Positions 1-11,671 of a stretch of 64,000 nucleotides of DNA are shown here, one piece after another (position 1 is the first letter of the stretch; the number at the start of each line of letters is the position of its first letter). This DNA is from Semisulcospira habei. Its lineage: Eukaryota > Mollusca > Gastropoda > Semisulcospiridae. The translations under genes and the position numbers were made by a program. The notes below the pieces were generated by a model. That model saw only the letters and a list, made by a program, of their open reading frames with translations. It was not told where the DNA came from and searched no databases. The stretch spans positions 140,834,120 to 140,898,119 of the forward strand of contig BTPG01000003.1 in assembly GCA_036245525.1 (NCBI GenBank). Reading direction: 5' to 3'.

Positions 1-199
1 ATGTTTTTGATAGAGCTAACTGGTTATCCGTATATGGACGGTTTTCAGCTAGAGCGTGGAGGAGCCTAACCCCGGCCGGGTCTCCCCAGTGCGCAATAGT
101 CTGGATCCTCGCGCTCTCAAAACAGCTATGTTTACTGTAGATCTTATGGCGCACGCTGTAAGTTAACCGTATCCTTTCCTTGGGGTGAATCATTTTCGT

Positions 200-505
200 C
201 GTTAGACCGAAACAATCTCAAGAGCGAAGGGAATCGCCGGGTCGTGGGTTCGAATCCCGTCCCGGCCCCGGTAGCTGGACTCACAATCCAGGGGGAAAAA
301 ACGGATTTGTTCAATAGCATGTCCGTTGAAAGGTCCTGGTAAATCAAAGTGGCACAGTTGGAGTGCGCCTGAGTTGATTAGTGTTCAGGGCGTACTCCAT
401 AGGCAATAGATTTCCCTGTCCCCCATAACCCACCCTTCAGGGCCGTCCAAGATCACCTCGGTGCTGTGGACGTTAAACCCGAACTAACCAACCAACCGAA
501 ACAAT
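200..505 (+). mobile_element. tRNA-derived SINE
   Basis: A pol III B box (GGTTCGAATCC) at about 247 lies within a tRNA-like head. A body of about 200 bp follows, and the 3' end GTGGACGTTAAACCC runs into AACC repeats. The same body occurs inverted at 17258-17465, which supports a dispersed SINE rather than a tRNA gene. Confidence 0.78.
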
Positions 506-1227
506 CTCCATTTTGAACACGTGATATATAATTATCTCTGCCGCAGAGTGCCTTGGGGAAAAAAATGTAGCTGGTGGTTCAGAATTACTGATTAATTGTC
601 TTTTCTTCCCGTAAAGAGCCTTCGCAAGGAGAATCATATGTACTACAACAATGAGATGTCAAAGAAATTATGTGCCAGAAGAATATGACGCCATCTTGCT
701 GTCAAGTGATGTAAATGTTTTCTTGTTACATTAATCATTTACTAATGACGTCTATTTGTCTCAAAAACTTGTAGATAAAATGGCGGGAGAGCTGAAATCT
801 TTCGCATCGCAGTAGCTGTCAGTGGCTTGTGCATTGGCTAGAGCCTTCTACTCATCAGTTTACGGTGGCATATGAGCGCCAGGAAGATGGGATTTTGGTT
901 CCTTCCTTTCTTTTTAATTTTTATGTCGTTCAGCTCCGAGCCACGACCCATATGCCTTTTTTTTTAACATAGCAGGGAAGAAGCCATGCGCTATACCTTT
1001 TTATGCTATTTGTCTACAAGTTAGGAGGTGGTCGGTACATCCTCTCTCTAGCCGTCCGTGGAGGGATGACCAGTTCACTCCGTCACATGCATTGAAAGCG
1101 TTTTGTCTGGCGATGTCTGCAGAAACTCATGCATGGTCGCGGTGGTCCCAGAACACAGTCGACGAACCAACCAACGAATCAAAGAAGGAACCAACCCAAA
1201 AACAAACAAACGAACAAACAAACACAC
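506..1227. other. No recognised feature
   Basis: A/T-rich sequence between a SINE and the orphan exon. The last 80 bp are AAAC-rich and belong to the intron after that exon. Confidence 0.6.
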
Positions 1228-1425
1228 CTTATAATTATCCATGAGGAAGGCGTTTTCTTTGGAAGTATTCCAGAGAAACTCGTGATGGAGCGCGTCCCGC
1301 ACTCTACTAAGGCGACTAGCGTCGGAGTCAGCGGTTTGCGCGTATCCCACATGGAGGGCATGGCGCACGTGACTCCTGTACATCCAGTCTTCCAGGGAAG
1401 CCAATGAGCTAAAAGAAACTGTAGC
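1228..1425 (-). CDS. Orphan paralogous copy of CPVL-like exon 10
   Basis: A 198-bp open segment with acceptor CTTTTCCAG and donor TATAAG then GTGTGT, phase 0 at both ends like exon 10. The translation contains VRHALHVGYAQT and ends KENAFLMDNYK, identical to exon 10 over the last ten residues. It is 27 bp (nine codons) longer, mainly in the SDASRLSRVRDA stretch. Both copies start GCTAC. No other CPVL-type exon was found between here and 12097, so upstream exons of a full paralog are not adjacent. It is either one exon of a neighbouring gene whose remaining exons lie outside the window or a partial duplication. Absence of stops and intact splice sites argue that it was functional recently. Confidence 0.8.
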
Positions 1426-1497
1426 CTGGAAAAGAAAGCGCTGAGAGTAGACAGTAAATCTAAAGTCGCCAGTAAAAGCACTCGTCGATGCGATACA

Positions 1498-1850
1498 TTA
1501 ACCCCTTCACTGCCCCCCACCCGGGTCTGCCCTGGGGGACTTGGGTGGGGTTAACTATTTTTTAGTTCCCAGGGTCACCCTGGTCAGCCCCACAGGGTGG
1601 GTTTTTCCCTCTATTCTGAGGCATGTGTTTCTGTCTACCCTTTGGTCCATTCACCTGTATTTTCTTTTTTTCAACTCTCCCTACTGTCTGTGCTACCTGA
1701 TATAGGATGTGTGTTGCTAAATGGTCTTAGGTTTATTTAGCGTATTAGACCGGCTGGCGACATACATAACATTCAATACTGTGTTAGTTTTTTTTTTCAC
1801 AAGCAGTGCAGGCACGTCCTGAGAAAGTCTTGTTGCTGTCGGGACGTTAA
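1498..1850 (+). repeat. Family J repeat
   Basis: Begins TTAACCCCTTC, then an inverted CACCCGGGTCTGCCCTGG / ACTTGGGTGGGGTTAA block. It continues through CTGGTCAGCCCCACAGGG and ends GTTGCTGTCGGGACGTTAAG. Three further copies lie at 50-59 kb. No coding capacity recognised. Confidence 0.75.
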
Positions 1851-1935
1851 GCAATGCCAGCGAACGCAGCTTTTGTTTTGGGCATCATTGTCCATTACTC
1901 AACGTCAGCGATTACTCAAAGAAACGGGGATACGA

Positions 1936-2020
1936 AGTGGGTTTCAGCAAGAGGCATAGATCCTCATGAGCCCCCGCATTCGCGGGGGCTCATGAGGATC
2001 GATGCCTCTTGCTGGGACCA
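1936..2020. mobile_element. Family B hairpin
   Basis: CAGCAAGAGGCATAGATCC to its near-perfect complement, centred on CCCCCGCATTCGCGGGGG. The terminal repeats are not obvious here. Confidence 0.75.
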
Positions 2021-2234
2021 ATTTGTATCCATGTCCCCCCGGACGATTGTGACTTTAGGTCGTTGAGTGTTGAGGATCTATACCTTTTGCATTTGGGTGG
2101 TACCCATTGTTCTCGGCAGTAAACGGGTTTGTTAAGGACGGCTTCTTACAGTGAACCCCCGATCACCCGATATAGACTGACTCGCCGTCGGTGAGTCAAG
2201 AAACCGCATAATGATGCATCACTTCAACGCGCAT

Positions 2235-2420
2235 CCTACTACGCAAAAGGCTATCGGGCCGAAGTCGGCCGTAGTGAGACCGCACAGTCGCACTGTTTTG
2301 CGCCCCAAAAAACGCGTCCATCAGCCTGAAAAGTTGGACCCCACCCTCCCACCCCTCACCCTTCCGCTCCTCTCCGCCTCGCACTATGCGGCCGACTTCG
2401 GCCTGAAGGCCTATTTTGCG
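2235..2420. repeat. Family E inverted repeats
   Basis: GCAAAAGGCTATCGGGCCGA and the complementary GGCCGACTTCGGCCTGAAGG block. A repeated CGTCCATCAGCC segment occurs in both halves. Confidence 0.55.
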
Positions 2421-2989
2421 CCCAGAAAACTCGTCCATCAGCCTAAAACCCAACAACAAAGTTGGACCCTCGTCCACACCCCACCCCCCCCCCCCTCCCG
2501 CTACCCCTCCAATGCCTGGCGTCTGAGGTGCCAAGCTATTCTGGCACCACCCTTGTAGTTGTACTATCAGGCGCCAAGCTATTCTGGCACCGCTCTTGCA
2601 CTAAAATTGTTGATCTAAGTATTTATCTGTAATGTAGCCTTCATAGGATAATAAGCAAATTTTCCCCAAATCGGCCTCAGAATGTAATGGTTAATGTTGT
2701 AAAAGGAAAGACTTTTTTTTGTTCTTCTTTTCCTTTGTACGTAGGAGAGTTTCATAGACTCTCATCAAGGGCAAGAAAAAAAAAAAACCTCTGTCGCATG
2801 TGCTTGCTCACATGGATTGTGAAAAAAAAGGGTGGAAAGGTCTTAGCTGAAGCATGACAGCATTAGGAACCCGTTGCATCGACGAAATCTTAGCAGTCAA
2901 AGCCCGCCCTGGATTAGGTCGTTTTAACACAATCGACTAACCTTAGTTCTATACGCTAATTGATGGTTATGCACGAAATGCGCACGGGC

Positions 2990-3210
2990 CAAAATCACAT
3001 TGCAATGCACATACACACAAACCAGACAGTTGAGGCTAGCGCTGGTAGAACAGTACACATGCCAAGGAGAATTACTCAGCGTTGGACGTACAAACGGTTA
3101 AATCCCCTGCTCCCTCTTATCAGGCATTCGATCACCAGCCCACAGAAAAATACACAGGTAAAGAATAAGACGATCATATACATCCCTAGAAAGGATGCAT
3201 CGGTTCATGC
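2990..3210 (+). repeat. Dispersed repeat (copy 1 of 3)
   Basis: Shares CCCACAGAAAAATACACAGG, a TATCAGGCATTCGATC-like segment and GAATTACTCAGCG with inverted copies at 4160-4330 and 14330-14480. Confidence 0.6.
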
Positions 3211-3383
3211 CTTTAACCCATGTCTTTTTCTGGAACTTAGGAAGTAGGCAGGAGAAACACACATACACAAACAAGAAGGTGCACTACTAAATGTGGTCGG
3301 GTAAGTACGCTGAAATCCCACAGCAGATGCACAAGGAAATACACAACGATGTCACGATACAAATTTTGCCTCGAGTTATTATA

Positions 3384-3554
3384 TTATATTGAGCAACATT
3401 TTGCTTGATATAGTGCCGATAACAGGCTGATGTGATTACGAGACCCGAATCAAAATGTCCGAGTCGTAAGACGAGGATATTTGATTCGAGTCAAGTAATC
3501 ACATCTGTCTGTTTATCGGCACTATATCAAACAAAACTCATGCTCAATATAATT
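3384..3554. repeat. 171-bp palindrome
   Basis: AATTATATTGAGCA-type ends. Arms run through TGATATAGTGCCGATAA and GATGTGATTAC and return. No matching copy seen elsewhere in the window. Confidence 0.75.
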
Positions 3555-4159
3555 TATGTACCCAGTCCAAAACAAAACTAACTGTGCCTCGCGTCATTCA
3601 TTTTTTTGTGGATGATTGCGGTGTTCAGGCAACACACCTGAATGGCAGACGACTGCATATCGCTGTCGACACAGCGCGTAGATTTCGTCTGACTATGAAG
3701 ACATCAGTGCATTGTATATTGTGCGTGTGCGAGTAAATTCTACTTGTAACTAGATCACGCATAATTGCGGAAAATGCCAGCATGTTTGTTTATTTAGTTC
3801 TTTTCTCAGGTTGTCCATATCGCCAGCTGACATCTCGTCAACTTCACTTGTCAGTCCAGCGACTCGCACGTTTCCTGGCGTCTTTTCTCTGTTCGTGTGT
3901 ATGAAAAGGATATTAATTTCAAGCGTCCATATAAACTAAGAAGCATTTTATTACTACTACACATAAGGAGCATGTTAATGCTGCATATTTCGCGCTTCCG
4001 TTTTGAAAATCCAAGTATCATGATATCGAATTTTCTTGGCGCGCAAGGGAATTTGGGAAGGGAAGTATATCTAGCAAGCTCATGAATATTAATTTGCTTG
4101 TTATACAATATATCAATACATGTGTCAAAGAAGGGAAAATCTTATGGAGTGGGTACATA

Positions 4160-4330
4160 GAATACTCACAATCCAGATAGGTGAGGCTGGCACTTGTAGA
4201 ACTTAACAGTGTTGATGGCGATTGAGTGCCTGATAGGAGGGGCAGGGGATCTAACGGTTTGTATGTCCTGCACTGAGTAATTTCCCTTGGTATGTACACA
4301 GCGCACATACACACTAAACCATTTCCACCT
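4160..4330 (-). repeat. Dispersed repeat (copy 2 of 3)
   Basis: Inverted relative to 2990-3210, so the pair could form a long stem across 1 kb. Confidence 0.6.
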
Positions 4331-4489
4331 ACTCGTGTGGGTGCCCTGGTGATACCAGAAATCACATACCTTTCGTCCCATAACATGATCGAGCGTGGAA
4401 AGCCGGGTCGATGTCCCGATATTCCCGAAAAAGGAAGCCAAATATTCCTGAGAAAAAAAAGAGAGAAAAAAAAAAGAGCAAAGTTTGTT

Positions 4490-4620
4490 TTAATCCCTTC
4501 ACTGCAGAGTCGAAGTGAGCACAATCCAACTGCAAGAGATATTAGATCCTCATGAGATCGCGCAGTTGCGGGGGTGGGTGGGGGTGGGGGTGGGGGTCGT
4601 GAGGATCTATGCCCCTTGTT
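4490..4620. mobile_element. Family B MITE joined to family C
   Basis: TTAATCCCTTCACTGC start and a hairpin interrupted by a GGGTGGGGGT run. The right side meets the TTAA of the family C element at 4619. Confidence 0.65.
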
Positions 4621-4710
4621 AACCCTTTGCGTGTCCGTGGCGGATTTTGTCGCGATGATTCCTACAAGAATCATCGCGAACAAAACCGCTACGGACACGC
4701 AAAGGGTCAA
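4619..4710. mobile_element. Family C palindromic MITE, complete
   Basis: A 92-bp near-perfect palindrome from TTAACCCTTTGCGTGTCCGT through GATGATTC to CACGCAAAGGGTCAA, with a loop of about six bases. Confidence 0.88.
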
Positions 4711-4773
4711 AACCACTTTGTACGCATAGGGTATGTGGCTTGGTATGGCTTAACTGGGCTCCTGTGCGTGAAA

Positions 4774-4968
4774 TTAACCCCTTCCCTGCCAACGTAAACG
4801 TAGATTTTGTTTCTGAAATCTGTGTTCAAACGCCGCAGCTGTCCAAAGAACAGGGACACAACGTGTTTTCAGCAAGAGGCATAGACCCCCATGGGCCCCC
4901 GCAATCATGACGATCTATGCCCCTTGCAGTTAAATCGCATTTGCTTTTTCTCGGCAGTGAAGGGGTTA
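4774..4968. mobile_element. Family B MITE
   Basis: TTAACCCCTTCCCTGCC to GGCAGTGAAGGGGTTA, with a partial hairpin AGAGGCATAGACCCCCATGG inside. Confidence 0.8.
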
Positions 4969-4980
4969 TCACACTGAGCG

Positions 4981-5157
4981 TTAACCCCTTACCTGGCACT
5001 GTACACGTGCATTGTACGTCTGAAATCTGTGTCAGCTCAACACGAAAGAGCTCCAATCGTCCCATGAACAATAGATACAAAGAGGTTTCAGCAAGAGGAT
5101 CTATACCTCTTGCAGTAGGCGTGGCGTTCATGTTTTTTTTCGACAGTGAAGGGGTTA
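4981..5157. mobile_element. Family B MITE, hairpin core deleted
   Basis: TTAACCCCTTACCTGGC to ACAGTGAAGGGGTTA. Only CAGCAAGAGGATCTATACC remains of the hairpin. It lies 12 bp from the previous copy. Confidence 0.8.
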
Positions 5158-5329
5158 GGGGCGAAGTTCCCAATTCAGTCTGGAATAGTCCGAAGGTTAG
5201 GACTACCGATCAGGAGAGACATCGATCGTGACAGTCCTAGGGTAATGCAGGAATAGCTCCGGGCCTTAAAACTCACCATGGTCGAGCCATGCCTTATAGT
5301 ACGTGTGTCACGACTGAGAGCTTAGTGCA

Positions 5330-5480
5330 CCAATGACTGACCCCTACACTGGCGAGGATGTAAGCCTCTTGCTGATACCAGTTTGTATACATGTACTTTT
5401 GGACGGCTCTGTCTTTTATGTGCAGAACGAACACAGATTTCGGAAACACGACCCGCGTCTTCCGGCAGTGAAAGGTTTGG
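5330..5480. mobile_element. Family B MITE, partial
   Basis: CCTCTTGCTGATACCAG, then the right-half GGACGGCTCTG and CGGCAGTGAAAGG end. The left part is lost. Confidence 0.55.
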
Positions 5481-5533
5481 GAATAAAGATTTTACCCTTG
5501 TTATCTTTATTATATTGTGGTGTTTAGTTCTGT

Positions 5534-5637
5534 TAACCCTCATTGTGAAGGAATCATCGCGACAAAAACAGCTACCGACACCCGATTCCTTCAGAAATCA
5601 TCGCAACGAAAACCGCTACAGACACCCAAATGGTAAC
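5534..5637. mobile_element. Family C MITE, rearranged
   Basis: TTAACCCTCATTG start, then AATCATCGCGACAAAAAC and GCTACCGACACCC appear twice in the same direction. Confidence 0.55.
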
Positions 5638-5689
5638 AAAGGTAATATAAAGAAAAATAGAGTAAAATATTCACAACAACTGCATGCAC

Positions 5690-6850
5690 AATCAGCCCTT
5701 ACTGGTTTTGCAGGCAGGTTTTGCGTGACTTCCATTGAAAGCATGCGAAAATATGCTTCTTCTGGTGTTATCGCCTCGGGGAACATCTTTAGAAGGACAT
5801 CGTATCGCCTTGTGTCCCCTCTTTCCACAAAGGAAACATGTCAGGTTCTCCACCGGCATGTATTTCGGGGTGTCTCTGACATTGTGGATTTCCTCTGCTG
5901 GTGCAGACACGCTGCGGCTTACTGGACCCGAACTTCATGTTGTGGGCGTCAAGGTATCTATGAGCGAAGTCGGACAGGGCCTTTAGGGACTGGTCTTTTT
6001 GCTCCCTGAGGTGGGCGGCCAGGTCCTTAGAACATGTGTTGAGGACTTTTTCTTTGATGATGAGGTCACACAGGTACTGTTACGCTTTGTTTAAACCAGC
6101 CAGCTCTATCCATTTCTCCAAGTAGCTCCTGATTCTTTCAAGGCCGGGTGTTTCTCCTTCTTCAGGCTTGCAGTTCCGAAATCGTCGCCTGTAACCCTTT
6201 TCAGTGAAGTCGTACTGTCTCAGCAGGACGGCTCTCAACTTCGGCTTCTTCTCTTGGCAAGCGGGTGTAAAATTCAAGCGCTTTGCCGGTTAGAAGTACG
6301 CTCAGTTTGATAGCCCAAGTCTCTTGTCTCCAGTTGTTGCTGCTTGCGAAGCGTTCAAATCGCTCCAGATAAGCGTCCATCTTATCTGAATTTTCAACGA
6401 AAGGTGGAAGCTTTGGCGCACGGGCTGTTTACTATCTGCTGGCTAAGGTTGTTGCTTCAGTAGCTCTCTGGCTCTGTGCCTCTATCTCCATCTGCTTTAG
6501 ATGAATTTCATGTTGTCGCTGCCTCTCCGCCTCTTCTCGCTGTTTCTCTGCCTCTTCTGCTTGAATTTCGAGTTTCCTGATTTCACGTTTTTTTAGCTCT
6601 TTCTTCTCTCTCCAGTCTCTTTTCTTCTTCGAGTCTCTTTTCTCTTTTTCTCTCCAGTCTCTCTTTTTCTTCTCTCTCTCATCTCTTTTCTTCTCTCTTC
6701 AGTCTCTCCTTTTCTCTCTCTAATCTCTCCTTCTCTCTCTCTCCTTTACAAACTCGAGGAGTTGAGCTCCTTCGAGTCCACATTTCTTTCCAATTTTCAG
6801 GAATGTCTCCATTTGCGATGTCGCCATCTCTGCGTTTCACTGCTGGCTGT
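5690..6850 (-). pseudogene. Gypsy-like gag, broken and 3' truncated
   Basis: Read on the minus strand: a highly charged N-terminal coiled coil (REKERLEREKERLKREEKR), then a capsid-like block (LRQYDFTEKGYRRRF, ERIRSYLEKWIELAG), then a CCHC zinc knuckle (CFLCGKRGHKAIRC) near 5830-5880. The order matches gag of Ty3/gypsy retrotransposons, which forms the particle and binds RNA. Frame breaks separate the blocks, and no protease, RT or integrase follows: the element stops near 5690. Confidence 0.8.
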
Positions 6851-6888
6851 TTTCTCCGGCTACCCTTTCCACTGAGCCAACTGAAGAA

Positions 6889-6906
6889 GTCCCGTCGGAG
6901 GTGCCA
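6889..6906 (-). other. Primer-binding site of the gypsy-like element
   Basis: TGGCACCTCCGACGGGAC, starting three bases after the LTR end. TGG is the expected complement of a tRNA CCA end. Which tRNA is not determined. Confidence 0.6.
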
Positions 6907-6909
6907 AAA

Positions 6910-7952
6910 TGTTACGTGTTGAGTCGTAGTCGTAGTATGATAACACACCAGACGCACGCACGTAAGGTTCTTGTAAAGAAACTTCATTCAGCTGCAACCC
7001 GTCACACGTGGCTTAAGGATGTAGACTACACTGGAGTAACAGTTCCAACAATATTTTATTTCAGTGATTCGATCTCCACACAATGCATTCCCAAATGTAC
7101 CAACACCAATACAATGTCTCATCTGCAAAATGTCAACACTGGCGACACAATGCGTTTCTCATACAACGTACACCACCGTTACGCTGCATCTCTCACAATG
7201 AACACCCTATACAGGCCACATACCTACGTTAAACTGTCCGTCCCTACAACTGACAATGTATGACAATGTACAAACGTGCTTCCCAGCACAAACTTTTATA
7301 GTACAACAGCTTTCCAGAACAATCCAACGAATTTACACAACGTAACCAATCAGAACGGAACACGTAACCGAAAATCATAAATATTAAATAAAAAGAACTT
7401 TCTAAAATAAACTACAATAGTCTACAAAAATTCGACTGCTAATTTCAGCCTCTATGTTGGGAAATCCCGGCGCGTTATGACGTCTCACAAAAGTATGGTA
7501 GGCAGATCACGACCTAACCAGAATTTTCCATAAATTTCACGATCTTTCATAAAACAAACTGACTGGCTGCTAACTTCACGCGTACAGAAACCAGCTATGA
7601 CTAAAAGTATTAGAGCGGCTATAATACTGTGTTGCAAAATGTTGCCGACACTAAGATGTCACACATGCGAGGTCACTAGACAGCACGATTTTGCTCGAAC
7701 GTTCTGGTCTATTCTTAGCGAATCTACACATTACAAAAACTCACCGCTCTTCTCCGTGCGACTTTGCTAGAAGCTTCCGAACTAATTTTAGCGTATCATA
7801 ACATAGCCAATTCCGCTCTCTGCGCGAACAATAGAAAATCTTACTGAAAAGGTACGTGATTCGTAACCATGATAGCTCAAATAAATATCGGATCGTTTCC
7901 TACGATTAATACATGCATGCTCTCACGGAACAACACAACCACAATCGTAACA
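6910..7952 (-). mobile_element. Long terminal repeat of a Ty3/gypsy-like element
   Basis: About 1043 bp bounded by TGTTACG and CGTAACA, i.e. TG...CA with a 7-bp inverted end. It is immediately upstream (minus strand) of a primer-binding site and gag. A second copy of the same LTR begins at 63755. The right boundary is inferred from the inverted end only. Confidence 0.75.
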
Positions 7953-8264
7953 CAGCAATAAAGTATACTTGGACAACCACCAGATGAGGCCACTTTTGAC
8001 CGGTTTGTGGTGAGCAGACCCACAAAGGCGTTTGACGAAATTTCTATCTCGTTATTTAACTGTCAGAGTTTTACCCTGCCCGCTTATGACGTCATAAGCA
8101 TGCTACTGAAAGCGCTCCACCGCGTCCCATCATGAAAAGTGTCTTCTATAAACAGAAGAGACTTAAAAAGCAGCTAAGCGATTAATCGAAAACGTCTGCA
8201 TTATAATCGTTTGTGCAGGTGAATAATTCAAACCCGGTAGATTCATTTACCTTATTTGTCTTTA
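7953..8264. other. No recognised feature
   Basis: Between the LTR and the compound microsatellite; no coding or repeat signal seen. Confidence 0.5.
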
Positions 8265-8605
<341 letters not shown>

Positions 8606-8610
8606 AAATG

Positions 8611-9651
8611 CCAACCTGATCAAAGTCATAGCAAACAAACCTTTACAACAAGGCCACTAGCGCAGTCTGCTTCAACGACAAAATAGGAAACTGGTTTAGG
8701 ACTGCAGTCGGAGTCAGACCAGGCTGCTTGCTCTCACCTACTCTTTTCAACATCTTCCTGTAAAGAATCATGACAGACGCTCTAGAAGATCACGAAGGAA
8801 CTGTCAGTATTGGAGGCAGGACAATCTCGAACTTGCGCTTTGCGGACGATATTGATGGCCTTGCAGGAACAGTGAAGGAGCTAGCTCAGCTAGTGGAAAA
8901 GCTGGACAGCACACCCATTGCGTATGGGATGGAAATCAGTGCAGAGAAGACCAAACTGATGACAAATAACACCAGTGGCATTGTCACTGACGTCATGATT
9001 GGAAGCCAAAAACTAGAAACAGTTAATAAATTCAAATACATAGGAGCCATTGTGACAGATGAGGGATCAAAACCAGAAATACTGTCCAGGATTGCACAAA
9101 TAACAGCACTGACAAGATTGAAGACCATATGGAAGGACAGAAACATCACGCTCTGCTCCAAGATCAGACTGATGCGCTCCTTAGTTATCTCAGTGTTCTT
9201 GTACGCCTGCGAGCCATGGACCCTCACAGCAGACCTTGAAAGGAGGATACAAGCCACTGAAATGAGATGTTTTCGAAGGCTGCTTGGCATTTCATACAGA
9301 GATCACATCACGAACGAGGAAGTGGGAAGCAGAATCAGGCAAACCATCGGTCCCTATGAAGAGCTATTAGCCATTGTGAAAAACGCACACTGAAGTGGTA
9401 TGGGCATGTCACGCGTTCAGCAGGGCTTGCCAAAACAATCCTGCAAGGCACTGTGCAAGGAGGACGAAGGAGAGGAAGACAGAGGAAAAGATGGAAGAAC
9501 AATATCTCAGAGTGGACAGGAATGAGGCTGGGTGATACGATAAGAATGGCAAAGAACAGAGAGGAATGGAGGGAGCTGGTTGCCAAGTCACCAGTGGTGC
9601 CCCAACGGTCGGCAAGACTACGGGATATAGATAGATAGATAAATAGATAGA
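8611..9651 (+). pseudogene. LINE reverse transcriptase fragment, 5' truncated
   Basis: Starts in a frame reading toward VGVRPGCLLSPTLFNIFL, with an in-frame stop before the Met at 8770. It continues LRFADDIDGLAG (catalytic FADD), GMEISAEKTKLM, FKYIGAIVTDEGSK, and the C-terminal WYGHV and GRRRGRQRKRWKNNI blocks in a shifted frame to about 9640. This is the widespread endonuclease-reverse transcriptase LINE type (RTE-like or related). It begins directly at a (TA)n/(CA)n tract and ends in (GATA)n at 9627-9651. Confidence 0.88.
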
Positions 9652-9653
9652 TG

Positions 9654-10440
9654 TACACTACTCATTAAAAGAAACTTTACAACGTTTTTGCAGACGATAT
9701 TTCTCTAATGCCTGACGATTTTTAAACTGTAATTGCACCAACGAAACGCTCGCGCATTTGTCTTTACAGTGCAGTAAACAGCATTCTTGAATTTCGTGTA
9801 CGTTACAACCATATGAACGCGACACCCCCGAAATCAAAAGTTGCACGGTAACATTTTCATTTGATCGTTGTTTTGTGTGCACATCTACCGTTCTGAAATC
9901 TGATTTCGCAGCTTAAAAGTGAAACGACTGGTGCATTTGGGGTGAAGAGTTGTGGTGGGGAGGGGGTGTGTGTGTGTGTGTGTGTGGGGGGGGGGGGGGT
10001 AAGCAGATCATTTTTGTTCCGGCACACACACTCACACGCGCGCGCGTACCAAGGTAAACAGGCGCTACGTTTAAAGTACCAAATACCCCGGGTGGGGGGG
10101 GGGTTGCTATTTTTTTTTCATTTTTTTAAAACAGCTATTTTATTGCTGATTTATAAGCAGATGATAAATGACGCCCTCTTAAAATGCAAATCAGATTGTA
10201 GCAGTTTTCACTAAACAGATGTGAGCGAAATTCTCACATTGCAACTTTTGACTTTGGGGATGTCGCGCTCACAGGGTTGTAACGTAAACGAGACACTACG
10301 GAAAAGATTCCGGACACATTTCACAGTTTTCAGCTTAGAGACTTCCCGTTTCATGGAGAAAATTGTATTTTTAAAACACATTGTCTGCCAAAGAGCAAGT
10401 GCATTTTGTGATGACCAGACACTTGCCAGCTAGAAAATGT
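9654..10440. repeat. Inverted-repeat element with G-rich centre
   Basis: Left arm around 9775-9860 (ACGTTACAACCATATGAACG, AAAAGTTGCACGGTAAC). Right arm at 10221-10300 is its complement. Between them lie (GT)n, G runs and an A/T-rich stretch. A related segment lies at 41181-42150. Confidence 0.6.
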
Positions 10441-11368
10441 AAATGAGAGAGATAGAAAGGGTATTCTTTCTCAGATATTTGCTCCAAATCATTCCCGGCC
10501 CCACCCACTTTTCTTCCAAAATAAAGCATATTGAAAGTATGCTCATTATTTTCCTATGTTTAACCTATTTACAATCTCTGTTCTCAGTTTTAAGCGTGTG
10601 GGATGTATGTAGGAAAGAAATTACGCCAAAAGTTGTAAATTGCAGGCAGAGAAACAGAGTTTCTGGGCTAGACAGTGTCGGCTATTACATTTTCAGACGC
10701 ACAAACATATTCTCCTTTCACAGAGAGCAATACAAGTCAAGAAATTCCAATTTTAGCACTTTAATTTTAAGGATCCTTATAGTAGACACCAGCAGAAAGC
10801 AAAATGAATAAATTAAAACAATATTGTATGAATATATTAAGGGCAAAACAAACCATACCCCCTTAATTTAAACGCACGAAATTAAGACAGTAACCAATTT
10901 TTGGGATTACATACCAAAATATCAGTTACATTTAACTCAAGTATTATTACTTGATAAACCATGAGATGCAAACAACAAATTACAGGACAAATGCAGAGAA
11001 AAGAAGGAGTAAAACAAAAATCAGCTGAACAAACTTGTGTATTTTGTATCTTTATTACACCACATTCATTAGAATAACAAAATATAGTGACATGATGTTG
11101 TACAAGCAAATTTATCCAGTACCATTGTTTCAAATTATCTTCAGACCCAAATAACGTGAAACGTGTCTCCAGTTTTCAGCACCCTAAAGACAAATGAACA
11201 AGCCTTGTGTTTGTGTAATCTGGATTTTAAAATTTCTAGGTATTACAAAAATACGACCTGCAGAACTTAGTAAAGTTCTTTTGATGCGTAGTTTATGTAC
11301 TGACTTTTTCAACTGTGGGAGTCGCCTTCTATTCTAATAAACACTGTGTGCCAGTTGTAAGAGACTGA
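10441..11368. other. No recognised feature
   Basis: A/T-rich; no splice-bounded exon or repeat match found on either strand. Confidence 0.55.
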
Positions 11369-11445
11369 TTGATCGGCCATGACAGTAGTAGCAGATTAGC
11401 CTGGCGCCTTGCTAGGCACCAAACTACCGTTGAACTGTCATGGCC
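11369..11445. repeat. Family A-related hairpin
   Basis: GGCCATGACAGTAGTAGCAG arm and ACTGTCATGGCC return arm around CGCCTTGCTAGG. Confidence 0.5.
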
Positions 11446-11671
11446 AACCCAGTCAGCTAAACACACTCGGTCGCCGTCGCAGGCATTATGCCCGCGCACG
11501 TTCGTGTGCAGGCACACTGCCTCCGACAGCGGCGCGAACACTTTAGCTTACTGGAGAATCATATCCCGCTTCGGTGAACGAGCTAACAATCCCCATGAAC
11601 GATGTGGACACAATGTACAGCCACAGTCGCCATCAACTGTTCAGCGGGTCAACCGGCAAGGTTCTGTGTTT

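Noticed and set aside
200..280. tRNA gene at the window start (B box GGTTCGAATCC)
   Set aside because: No complete cloverleaf can be drawn, and the sequence continues into a SINE body found elsewhere in the window.
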